DNA of 64,000 nucleotides. It comes from Vigna angularis. Lineage: Eukaryota > Streptophyta > Magnoliopsida > Fabales > Fabaceae. The stretch is taken from contig NC_068977.1 of the NCBI RefSeq assembly GCF_016808095.1, positions 8,430,479-8,494,478 on the forward strand, given 5' to 3'. Below, one piece after another: positions 23,600-34,059 of the stretch. Positions within the stretch are counted from its first letter, which is position 1. The number at the start of each line of letters is the position of its first letter. Both the position numbers and the translations under genes were made by a program. The notes beneath the pieces were generated by a model, which was not told the DNA's origin, did no database searches, and was given only the letters and a program-made list of their open reading frames with translations.

Positions 23600-25027
23600 A
23601 CATGTGCACAAATTGAAATTCTGAAGGTTATCAGAAAAGACAATCTGTTTTTAACTGAAATGCATTTGGTTTGGTTTGCTATGAATTTGAGTGTGAATAG
23701 GTCTGTTACAAGAAACATTACAGATTTATGCTTAAGATTCATTGTCATGTATAAAATGCAGCTGATTCTATGATGTCTGTTTTCAACAAAGATAACTTAA
23801 TTATATAACTTTTTGTAACAACAACTTGTCCTCAACATGTTGCTTTTATTCTTTTCATTATCTGTGTATGGAAATGGTGGATAATGTTCTTATCTTTCAA
23901 AGCAAAACTATTTGTTTGCACATAATTTTTCATTACATCATTCTGATCTCTTAAGTGTTTATATTACACCACAAAATATAAAATAACATTTAAAAATATA
24001 TTAAGTGTTTTAATATAATTTAAATAAATTTTAAGTCTTTAATATATGATTCTTTTTTTTATTTTGAATGTATAATATTTTTTAAATTAGTTATCTAATA
24101 GATTTCAGTTTCAATTTCTTTTATTACTTTTATCAATTCTTCTATTCAGATATTTTTAATTAAATTTTTATTAAGTTATTTTTGTTATATATATAAATAA
24201 TACATTTTATTATATGATGAAAAATATGTAGGTTATTATGATAATAAATAAATAATCAAAAGAGAAGTTTAAAAATATTTTAGAGGTTAATTAAAAGATA
24301 TAACATAAGATTAAGAACAAATTATAAATGAATATTTTGTTTATAGATTAAAATTTTATAATTTATAAAGCACTTAATTTATAAAAATAATTTGTTGGAT
24401 ATTTTAATAAAAATATGTAATAATTAGGGACACCAAATTTATTTAAGTTATTTAAACTTAAAAAAAATGTATGATTGACCTTATTTACATGCACATATAG
24501 TTTTTACAAACAATGCTGACCATTTTTTTCCCCCTTTCTACTGATATTTCGAAGGTTACTCCCTACATCACCCTACTATGCACCTCCACATTTTCTTAAA
24601 ATTTCAAAACTATCTTTAATATTTTAAAAAATCCTACACCCCGACATTTTTTCTTTTACGGATGTCGACATCTATTCAAGAAAAAATTCTTCTACGAATA
24701 TGTCACCTCTGGTAATGGATGTGGCCATATCCGTTCAAAGTTTAAGTTCTTTTTTATATTTTTTTTAGTTTTTAGTTTATTAATTTATTGTATTTTAAAT
24801 TAATATATAAATATTTTTTTAAAAAAATTGTTATGTAATTATATATAAATTAATTTTATTTTATTTAATGAAATAATTATTATTAATTTAACCAAATTTT
24901 ATTATTTTTTAATTGATTATGTTACATCTGTTTAATGTTTTTTTTTTAGTTTTTATTTTATTAATTTATTATATTTTAAATTAATTTATAGAGTATTTAA
25001 AATTTTTTGTTTTTTTATAATATATTA
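23600..25027. other. AT-rich spacer
   Basis: No gene seen. From about 24720 it enters an AT-rich block whose pieces recur on the other side of solo LTR 2 (see 27301-27600). Confidence 0.5.
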
Positions 25028-27300
25028 TGTAACATCCCAAAAAATATAGTCAAAACTATATGTCTAAGAATAATCATATCATAATATTGTAGAACAGTTT
25101 CTAGAAATAAAGTTAACTTACAGTTATCCACAAAATAACTACAAATTTAAACTTTACAAAAGTATACCTTAGCTACAAAACTATATACATGATCGAACGG
25201 TCTATACATACTATATCTATATGACCGAACAGTCATAGACTACACCATTGGGTCCTCACCGTCCAGTGCTTCCTCCAATGAACACTCGCCTCCCTCTGCT
25301 CACACCCACAAGGTGATCATTGCAAATAAAGAGTACCGATCGGACAAACATAACAAGACAGAAAAGAAGGGTAAGCTAGTGTAATTTAATTAATCATATT
25401 AATCCTACAAGTAAAACAATTACATAAGCATATAACAGCCAAACATTTAAATCATGCAATGACCGACTACTCAAACAAGCAAGAACTGAACACATTAATT
25501 CAGGCAAAGACCGACTACTTGACTTGACCATCCGGATTGTATGAATAAGTAGCTTTGGTCGTTCGTGCACTCGCAGGTGTAGTAACTGGAAACCCATCAT
25601 GAGCTGCCGCACGAGGTTAGCCTGTTATCCCTCACCTAAGGTGTCCCCCCTTAGACTAGGGTCTCCTGCTATTCTCACGACATGACTTACCCATCTCTAT
25701 TTGAGACTTGGTAATCATTAGAATGTCAGGATGAACGTCGTGGATTTCGCTGTCCATATTCATACTTTACCACCACCTTGATAACCAATAACTGAGACAT
25801 TCCTCCTTCGAATTCTCTTTCATACCAGTTGGAACATCATACCATACTTTCAATTTGACACCATTATGATAATGCATACATCAGCCATCAAAGCAATTGG
25901 AACAATTAATTACCATAACCCATTGGAATAAATATAAGCCAAATAGAAATAACCAAACACATATGAACAAGACCGAACACTCTGTGAATGTTGGAGACCG
26001 ATAATTCTATCACTACCTAAAGAAGAGGACCGAACGATCAATAATAGATACAGCTGAAGAGAAGGCCGAGCACTATTACTAACCGACAACTAGAGGATTC
26101 CGAGTACTACAACATGACCGAATACTACCACCAGACCAAGTACTAAGTTTAGACCGAATGCTTATGGCTTAGGCCGAACACCTATAGCTTAGGCCAAACA
26201 CTTAGAGTTGATACCGAATACTAATATAAGACCGATTTCTAAAATATCACCAAACGGTCATTAATAGGTAAGGCCCATGAGAGGTCGAACGCATTTAAGA
26301 CCAAATACAAGTACGAGATTGAGCACTTAGTACAAGATCGAGCGCTACTAATAGGCCACATACCCCTCTAAGACCGATCGCTACGAAGAGACCACATACC
26401 CCACTAGGACCGAACGCTAGATTCAATCGAATACTAGTACAAGACCGATCGGTCATTAACTGAAGCCCCATGGAAAAAGAACTTAGTTAAGACAAAACAC
26501 AATACAAAACTTAGCACTACTAAGAACGAACGCTAATACAAAACTGAGTACGACTAGGAAATCGACCACCCACCTAACATTGAACACAAATTCCCTAAAT
26601 TCACCATCATACTTCCTCACAATTCACTCAGCCATTAAACCAAAATTCTACAGAAACCCAAACCTCATAAACATAGCATATAACAGTCCATACAAGGATA
26701 ACCGAACATTAAATCATTCAATTTCACACACATGTAGAATCATCAACAACCTTTTCATACATCATCAACCAAACAATTAAATTAACTAGTTTCCCTTACC
26801 TCTTTGACCGAACCGAAAGCTCAACAACTGCAGAACTCGCTCACCACCAGAAATTCCTAAGAACCTAAAATTCACCGATTGATAAGAATAAACCCACCAA
26901 AAGATCATATATATGATCAGAAATGGGAAGAGGAAGTTGATGAACACATGCAACCAGAAACTTGACTTGCATGTGTCAAAAAGTTTTGGAATCTCACAAG
27001 AGTTCAAGAAATCGAGACTTAACAACTCTAAACAAGACTTTGATCGGTGGAAAAGATGTTTTTGACTTCAAGATTACCTAAGCTTGGTCTGATTAGAAAG
27101 TAGATGAAGTAAGATGAGAGCTTTTTAGAGGGAAGGAGGAGAAAAGAGAAGATCAGAATTTTGGAGAGAGAGGGTGCATGCAAAGAATGGAACGAAATTT
27201 GAAACTTTCATTTATATACCAACTCTAAAAACCGAACGGTCCAATCCAATGGATACACCTGTCTTTCTCCAATTTTCTTTATAAATTCCCGATTCTTACA
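25028..27300 (-). mobile_element. Solo LTR 2 (Ty3/gypsy-type, 2273 bp)
   Basis: On the plus strand it reads TGTAACATCCC ... GATTCTTACA, the same termini as the full element at 44.4 kb. It is flanked by the perfect 5-bp duplication TATTA (25023-25027 and 27301-27305). The interior has many GACCGAACRCT motifs and the conserved TCTGCTCACACCCACA block (25295-25324), but no 49-bp array. No internal coding region, so solo. Confidence 0.9.
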
Positions 27301-28150
27301 TATTATGTAGTAAAATAATTTTATTTTATTTAATGAAATAATTATTATTAATTTAATTAAATTGATTTTTATTTTACTTTAATTACATATTATTATTTAA
27401 TTGATTATTTAAATATTTTTTATTTAATTAGTTAAATGGATATGTCACGTGGCCACATTCATTAAATGTTTATTTTTTTTTTAGTTTTAATTTATTAATT
27501 TATTATATTTTAAATTAGTTTATAGAGTATTTTTTTTTTGTTTTTTATATTTACAAATAAAAAACATTATTAAAATAAAATATAAAATAAAAACAATAAA
27601 CTAAAATAATAAAAAAAAAAACTAAAAAATGTAACATTTAACGAATGTGAAAATCCATTCATGGATATCAACATTCGAAGGTGATGAGACATTAGTGATG
27701 ATGGTGGGAGCAACAATATGATATCTTTTTGCATTCCTTGGACGTTATCACCCTGAATCAATTTGAATATGGGAACTTTTTTTTGCACCACCAATATTTT
27801 TCTTCTGCACTTTTATAAATACATTTTCTTTTACTTTATTCTTAAAAGTTAACTTTCAGATTTCGTAATCCATGAATTATTTTTCGGCATAAAAAGATTT
27901 TTTTTATTGTGCAATTCATAATTCACTTTTAACATTTAGATTACACAATTGGTTTTTTTACTTCTATATTATGTTTTTTCATGAAAGTAATTTTTCCTTA
28001 CAAAAGATCCTTCCCAATTATACAGCCTCATATACTAAGAGTAGCGACGACAACAAGGAGGTGAGAGAGTGACGACGACATAGGATTTTTTTTTTTTTCT
28101 TTCATGGTTTTTCATGTATCTAACTTATTGAAATAATCTAAATTTTTTAT
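27301..28150. other. AT-rich repeated segment flanking solo LTR 2
   Basis: Phrases such as TTTATTTAATGAAATAATTA and TTTATTAATTTATTATATTT occur at about 24760-24990 and again at about 27315-27530. Once solo LTR 2 is removed, they look like two to three diverged tandem copies. No gene. Confidence 0.55.
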
Positions 28151-28960
28151 GTTTTAAATTTTTAGATTGTGAAATTTGGAAACATACACTCTAAAATACA
28201 TTTTTGAATCGAAATCCAGAAATGAATTATAGAATTTCAAATTAAGTAATTTGAAATATATTTTTACATCTAGAAATAAACTTTGGATTTTGTTGAGACA
28301 AATTAGAATGCATTTCCAGTAATTTGGGGATATATTCAAATTGTATAATTTAGAATACATTTTCAAATTACATAGTAAGTAATTATGTTTTGGATTATAC
28401 AAATTAAAATATATTTTTAGATTATATAATTTTAAAATATATATTTAAAGAATTTATTTTTAAATTATATAATTTAAAGTTATATTTAATCTGTACAATC
28501 TAAAATATATTTTTAGAGTAACTAATTTGAAATATATTTTTATATATAAAAATAAATTCTGGAAATACATATCCATATTCAGTAATTTGGGAATGTATTC
28601 AAATTATAATATAAGACTACATTTTCAAATTACATAATATATAGCTATATTATTGTAATGTATTTTTAGATTATGTAATTTAAAAATATATTGGAGTGTA
28701 CAATTTAAAATATAGTTTTAAAGTAAAAATATACTTTTAAACTATATAATTAATTTGAAAATATATATGGATTGGACAATCTAAAATATATTTTTGAAAA
28801 TATATATCCAAAAACATATTTTAGATTATTGATGTATGAATTGTATAATTTATAATATATTTTCGAATTGCACAATTTAAAGTATATTTAAATTTTAAAT
28901 TATATAATTCAAACTAAATTTTTAAATTATATGAAATGGAATATAGATTTCAACTTTTAC
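28150..28960. repeat. Degenerate AT-rich tandem repeat
   Basis: Recurring phrases of the type 'aaatatatttttagattatataattt' with variable spacing fill about 800 bp. The unit is too decayed for me to fix its length. Confidence 0.5.
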
Positions 28961-29188
28961 AATCTGAAATGAATGTTAACCACAGACAATTAGAAACTAT
29001 AGAAGTGAAAAAAATATGGTGTGAAGAAAGAAGTTGCCTTGCATGTATCTAAGACTTGCTGGGTGCTTAGTTTTTCTATTTTTATTAGACGATGTGATTT
29101 AATTGTATAAAGCAAAGCATAAACTTTATCAATTATAGTATAATTGTTTTGATAGTAGAAAGTCTTTGAACTTCCCTAACCACATCTG

Positions 29189-31085
29189 TAGAGCTGTCAA
29201 ATGAGCCCCTTTAATAAGATTTGGCCCTAGCCCATGTGGGTTGGGGTCAAAAAAGTCCACAGGGCCAAAATAACTATTTATTAAAAAAGTCCACAGGGCT
29301 AAAAACCCCTAAAGCCCTATAGGCCAGGGCCAGCCCATGGGCTTTCCTTTTTACAAAATTTAAGTCCAGAAACATAATATCATCATACAAGTAATCACAA
29401 ATCATGTGTATTTTTTATCCAGCTTTCATTTTGTCTTTGTTAGTAATAACTTATAACCATAATTGATTCATGTATAATTATATTTTTTTACCAATAAAAT
29501 TAATTTTCTACTTCATAACTGTTTCTATATTAATTAGTTTAATAATAATGCTTTTATACAATTATTCCTTAATTTCCAAATTTTGTTTTGATAATTTTTT
29601 CATCTTAATTTTGGTTTCTTAATTTTGGTTTGTAAATTTGACGGTTTAGAGATATCCACATAAAATAGGTTTAAAAGTTAAAAAAATTGATTTAATTTGT
29701 AAAATTTTGATGGACTAACGAATTTATTTATAGATGATAATCTATTTTGTCACTAGGTTAAATCAATATCATTCGATTAAGATTTGTGATCAAAATTACA
29801 TTATTTTTAATTGGTGTGAACATGTTAAAATTTTGACTTAATAACTTTTTAACTTTTTTAATTTTCCAAATTTAATAAAATTAATATTTATTATTTACAA
29901 AGTTATATAATTCTTTTAAAAAAAATTTATGAAACGTATAATTTAGTCATTTACATCAATTTATATATTTTTATGTCTTTTTCATATATTTTATATTATA
30001 TTCATTTGTCTTTTTTATTAGTTTCTTACTAAGAGACATTGATGTAATTTATTTATTATTATAATTTTTATTTATTTTATATGTTAATAATTAAATACAA
30101 TAATAATTTTAATTTTAGTATTATAAATTATAATATTATATTTATTTAAAAATATTGTATCTATTATTTAATTATTTTTTATTACAATCGGCTCAATTAT
30201 GATAAATAATTCAATAAAAACGATCTTTGTTGGATAAAGATAAGTATGATTTTAAAATATTAATTTAATCTAAAAGGTTAGAAAAAAAATATGATTTTAT
30301 AACCACTGGGATTACATCTAGATCTTGTATACTAACATATATGATATTCATAAGAATTTTGCCTAACAAGGATTTTCACTAAAAAGTTAGTTATTTTATT
30401 ACGTGAAATTAATTTTAAACTTTACAAAGTTTGTGGTTTAATTTTTTAATGTATATATATCTATACAAAACATTCAACAAAAGAATTTTATATGACAAAC
30501 TATAAAAAATAAAAATTTTACATCGATATTAAAAATTCATCCAATCAGTAGATTTGAATTTAAAATCTATCCATAATTAATATTTCAAATATTTATATAG
30601 ATATCAGAATTCGATTATTGAAAAATCAAATTTTCAACTGTGTTACTTTTATAATTTCTTTTTTGAAATTTTTTCATTTTCTTTTAAATAAAAATAATAA
30701 TAAAAATTTTCTTGTTTAACTTTCCAAAATAATAAAATTATATATTTAAAATATACTTATAATTAAAAAATTATTTTAAATAAGTTTTTATAAAATAAAT
30801 ATTTATACATTTATATTTAATTAAAAAGATATTAAATATCATGTAAATTTTGAAAATTATTGAACTTGTAAAGTAAATAAAAGAAATAACTAAAAAAACA
30901 TTAAAAGTGAATTAATTTAGTTTGGGGGCTAGCTCCATCCTAACCCTACCCCAACCCACTTTATGTGGGGCTTTAGGGGTTGGGGCTTTTAAAAAGCCCC
31001 CTATTAAGGGGGCTAGAAAATTGGGGCTTAATTTTAGAAGGGGTTAGGGTCAACCCATGGGCCAATGGCTCAAATGACACCTCTA
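29189..31085. mobile_element. Non-autonomous hAT transposon (1897 bp)
   Basis: The terminal inverted repeats are TAGAGCTGTCAAATGAGCC on the left and, reversed, TAGAGGTGTCATTTGAGCC on the right (16 of 19 agree). This is the hAT consensus type TAGRGNTGTCAA. The element is bracketed by the perfect 8-bp duplication CACATCTG (29181-29188 and 31086-31093), the size expected of hAT. Both ends are GC-rich with GGCCC/GGGGCTTT motifs (29189-29345 and 30920-31085), and the centre is AT-rich. No transposase frame is present, so it must have moved using an enzyme encoded elsewhere. Its right end lies 578 bp before the ATG of gene D. Confidence 0.93.
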
Positions 31086-31568
31086 CACATCTGTTTCTAC
31101 CATCTTGAGAGACAATTATAGAGGTGGGATGAGTTGATATTAGACAAATCAAAATAATTATTTTTCAAACAATATCAGCTCTAATTTAATAAAATAAATT
31201 ACATCATATTACTTTTAATAAAATAAAAATTAAAAACATAAAAATATTTACATTAAATAAACTCTTAAATATTAAAAAAAAAATACTAACTAGAATTTTT
31301 TTTTTAATGTAGCTTATCAAATGCCAAAACAACCTCATTATGCCATCTCTTCCTTGCACATTAAATCACCAGAAACCTTAAACTATCTTTCAATGATCCC
31401 TACCCCATTTTCTGCACTCAAGCAAAATAATGGAATCATTTCTTCCTTTTTGACACTTTCTGTTTCTATGCACACTCATAAGAACATTCTTATATTCTCT
31501 TTAAACAATCCCTTTCTTCATAAATTTTCAAATTCCTTGCTTTTCCTTTCAGCTTCATTTTTCTCTTG

Positions 31569-31577
31569 TATATAAAT
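31569..31577 (+). promoter_or_regulatory. TATA box of gene D
   Basis: TATATAAAT, 95 bp upstream of the ATG, in the string TATATAAATCACA that is also upstream of gene B. A C/T-rich leader follows. Confidence 0.65.
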
Positions 31578-31663
31578 CACAGTAACCAACCCTTTCTATT
31601 TCTATTTCCAACTAACTTAACCTCCACTACATCCACTTCCAAAAATCAAACTCCAAACTCACC

Positions 31664-33901
31664 ATGTTTAAGAAACTTGGAAGAAAAATCGAAAGAGAAA
31701 TTACAAAACCCTTCAAAAATAAACCCCGACCAAGACCGCCATCATCTCAACCTCCTCCACTTCCTTCATCTACACCTCCACCGCCCCCTCCACCGCCACC
31801 TCCGTCGCCTCCTCCGCCGCCATCTCCGCCGCCATCTCCGCCGCCACCTCCTAAGCAACCAAATGCTCCATTTCTCTTCCCTCAAGCTCTCTCCACAATT
31901 CTCCCTGACCCTGCAACTTTCTTTGCTCCAAACCTTCTTTCTTCTCCACTCCCTACAAACTCTTTCTTCCAAAACTATGTTCTTCAAAACGGAGACACAC
32001 CTGAATACATTCATCCTTACCTCATCAAATCCTCAAACTCCTCCCTCTCTCTCTCCTACCCTTCTCTCAGCTTCAACCCTTCTTTCATAGCACAGGTTTT
32101 CAACCCTGACATCACCGTCTCTTCCACTGAAAGCAAAACCACTCCAGGCTCGCACTCAAGGCATGTGATCTCTTCCTTCAGTGATATGAGTGTCACTTTG
32201 GACATTCCCTCTTCAAACCTCAGGTTCTTTCTTGTCAGGGGAAGCCCTTTTGTGACAGCATCAGTGACATGTCCCACACCGCTTTCCATCACCACCATGC
32301 ATGCCATTCTTTCCCTCTCATCCAATAACTCCCTCACCAAACACACCTTGCAGCTCAACAATGGCCAAACATGGCTCATTCACACTTCCTCGCCGATCAG
32401 TTTAAACCATACCCTTTCTCAGATTACTTCCGGCGAGTTTTCTGGAATAATTAGGATAGTAGTCTTGCCTGATTCTGACCCTAAGTACGAGGTAATCCTT
32501 AATAGGTTCAGCTCTTGTTATCCTGTCTCTGGGGATGCAGCATTCACAAATCCGTTCTGTGTAAAGTATACATGGGAAAAGAAAGGGTGGGGGGAGTTGT
32601 TAATGCTAGCTCACCCTCTTCATCTTCAGCTTTTGAATGATGGTGAATGTGGTGTTACAGTTCTGCATGATTTGAAATTTAGAAGTATTGATGGAGAGCT
32701 TGTTGGTGTTGTTGGAGACTCCTGGTTGTTGAAAACCGATCCGGTTTCAGTTACTTGGCATTCCACTAGAGGTATAAAAGAGGAATTCCATGAAGAGATT
32801 TTTTCAGTGCTTTCTGAAGAAGTGGAAGCTTTGAATCCCTTGGGAATAACAACAACATCATGCTACTTTTATGGGAAGATTATAGCAAGGGCAGCAAGGT
32901 TGGCATTGATAGCTGAAGAAGTGGCCTTTTTCGATGCGATACCTACGATTGGGAATTTCTTGAAGGAGATCATTGAGCCATGGTTAGATGGAACTTTCAG
33001 CGGAAACGGTTTTCTCTATGATGGGAAATGGGGAGGGATTGTTACTAAACAAGGGTCTAAAGATTCAGGAGCAGATTTCGGGTTTGGTGTTTATAATGAT
33101 CATCATTACAATTTGGGGTACTTTCTTTATGGAATTGCGGTTCTTGCAAAGGTTGATCCAGCTTGGGGAAGGAAGTACAAGCCTCAAGCCTATTCACTTG
33201 TGGCAGATTTCATGAACTTGGGAAGAAGACCAGACTCTAATTACACGCGTTTGAGGTGCTTTGATCTGTATAAACTGCACTCTTGGGCAGGAGGGTTAAC
33301 TGAATTTGCAGATGGAAGAAATCAGGAGAGTACTAGTGAAGCTGTGAATGCATATTATTCTGCAGCACTGATGGGTCTAGCATATGGTGACACTGAACTT
33401 ATAGCCACCGGATCAACACTTGCAGCATTGGAAATTCATGCAGCTCAAATGTGGTGGCATTTGGGAGAGGGACATAAACTGTATGAGGAAGATTTTACCA
33501 AAGAAAACAAGGTGGTAAGTGTTGTGTGGGCTAACAAGAGAGATAGTGGACTATGGTTTGCTCCTGCTCAATGGAGAGAGTGCAGGCTTGGTATTCATGT
33601 TTTACCACTCTCTCCTATTACCGAGGCCTTGTTCTCAGATGTTGGTTATGTGAAGGAACTTGTGGAGTGGACAGTGCCCAATTTGAACAGAAAATGTGTT
33701 GGAGAAGGGTGGAAGGGGTTTATCTATGCCTTGGAAGGAACTTATGATAAAGAAAGTGCACTACAGAAAGTAAGAGGCTTGAAAGTGTTTGATGATGGAA
33801 ACTCAATGTCTAATCTGTTGTGGTGGATTCAAAGCAGGGGTGAGGTGGAGGAGGAATTTGGTCAAGGAAAACAATGCTGGTTTGGCCATTACTGCCACTG
33901 A
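31664..33901 (+). CDS. GH81 endo-1,3-beta-glucanase, gene D (long form)
   Basis: An intronless 745-residue protein. The basic head MFKKLGRKIEREITKPFKNK is followed by a proline-rich linker (about 21-64) with runs of ten, five, three and five prolines split by serines. The GH81 domain covers about 69-725. The signatures PLPTNSFFQN, IHPYLIKSS, YNDHHYNLGY and GRNQESTSEAV are present, and the inferred catalytic residues are Asp479, Glu555 and Glu559. In the first catalytic motif the third histidine of genes B and C is Asn here. The C-terminus is GKQCWFGHYCH, as in gene C. The linker is coded by CCG/CCA/CCT repeats and looks prone to length change. No signal peptide is evident. The hAT element ends 578 bp upstream. 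Function as for gene C; substrate preference may differ because of the Asn. Confidence 0.95.
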   Translation: MFKKLGRKIEREITKPFKNKPRPRPPSSQPPPLPSSTPPPPPPPPPPSPPPPPSPPPSPPPPPKQPNAPFLFPQALSTILPDPATFFAPNLLSSPLPTNSFFQNYVLQNGDTPEYIHPYLIKSSNSSLSLSYPSLSFNPSFIAQVFNPDITVSSTESKTTPGSHSRHVISSFSDMSVTLDIPSSNLRFFLVRGSPFVTASVTCPTPLSITTMHAILSLSSNNSLTKHTLQLNNGQTWLIHTSSPISLNHTLSQITSGEFSGIIRIVVLPDSDPKYEVILNRFSSCYPVSGDAAFTNPFCVKYTWEKKGWGELLMLAHPLHLQLLNDGECGVTVLHDLKFRSIDGELVGVVGDSWLLKTDPVSVTWHSTRGIKEEFHEEIFSVLSEEVEALNPLGITTTSCYFYGKIIARAARLALIAEEVAFFDAIPTIGNFLKEIIEPWLDGTFSGNGFLYDGKWGGIVTKQGSKDSGADFGFGVYNDHHYNLGYFLYGIAVLAKVDPAWGRKYKPQAYSLVADFMNLGRRPDSNYTRLRCFDLYKLHSWAGGLTEFADGRNQESTSEAVNAYYSAALMGLAYGDTELIATGSTLAALEIHAAQMWWHLGEGHKLYEEDFTKENKVVSVVWANKRDSGLWFAPAQWRECRLGIHVLPLSPITEALFSDVGYVKELVEWTVPNLNRKCVGEGWKGFIYALEGTYDKESALQKVRGLKVFDDGNSMSNLLWWIQSRGEVEEEFGQGKQCWFGHYCH

Positions 33902-34051
33902 ACATTCTTAACTGTAATCCATCACCAAGTGTTAAGAAGGTCAAAATTTTACTGGCTAATTCTAAAATCTTTCAGAGGCATCAATATTTTAGTGTGCAAC
34001 AATGTAGCATATATGTTGCTACCAGCGACTCGCGTAGCGGAGTATAAGGTG

Positions 34052-34057
34052 AATAAA
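34052..34057 (+). terminator. Candidate poly(A) signal of gene D
   Basis: AATAAA about 150 bp after the stop codon. Plausible but unproven. Confidence 0.35.
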
Positions 34058-34059
34058 CA

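Noticed and set aside
31766..32014. Arg/Trp-rich frame opposite gene D
   Set aside because: It is the antisense shadow of the CCN proline repeats. Other frames overlapping the GH81 genes are shadows as well.
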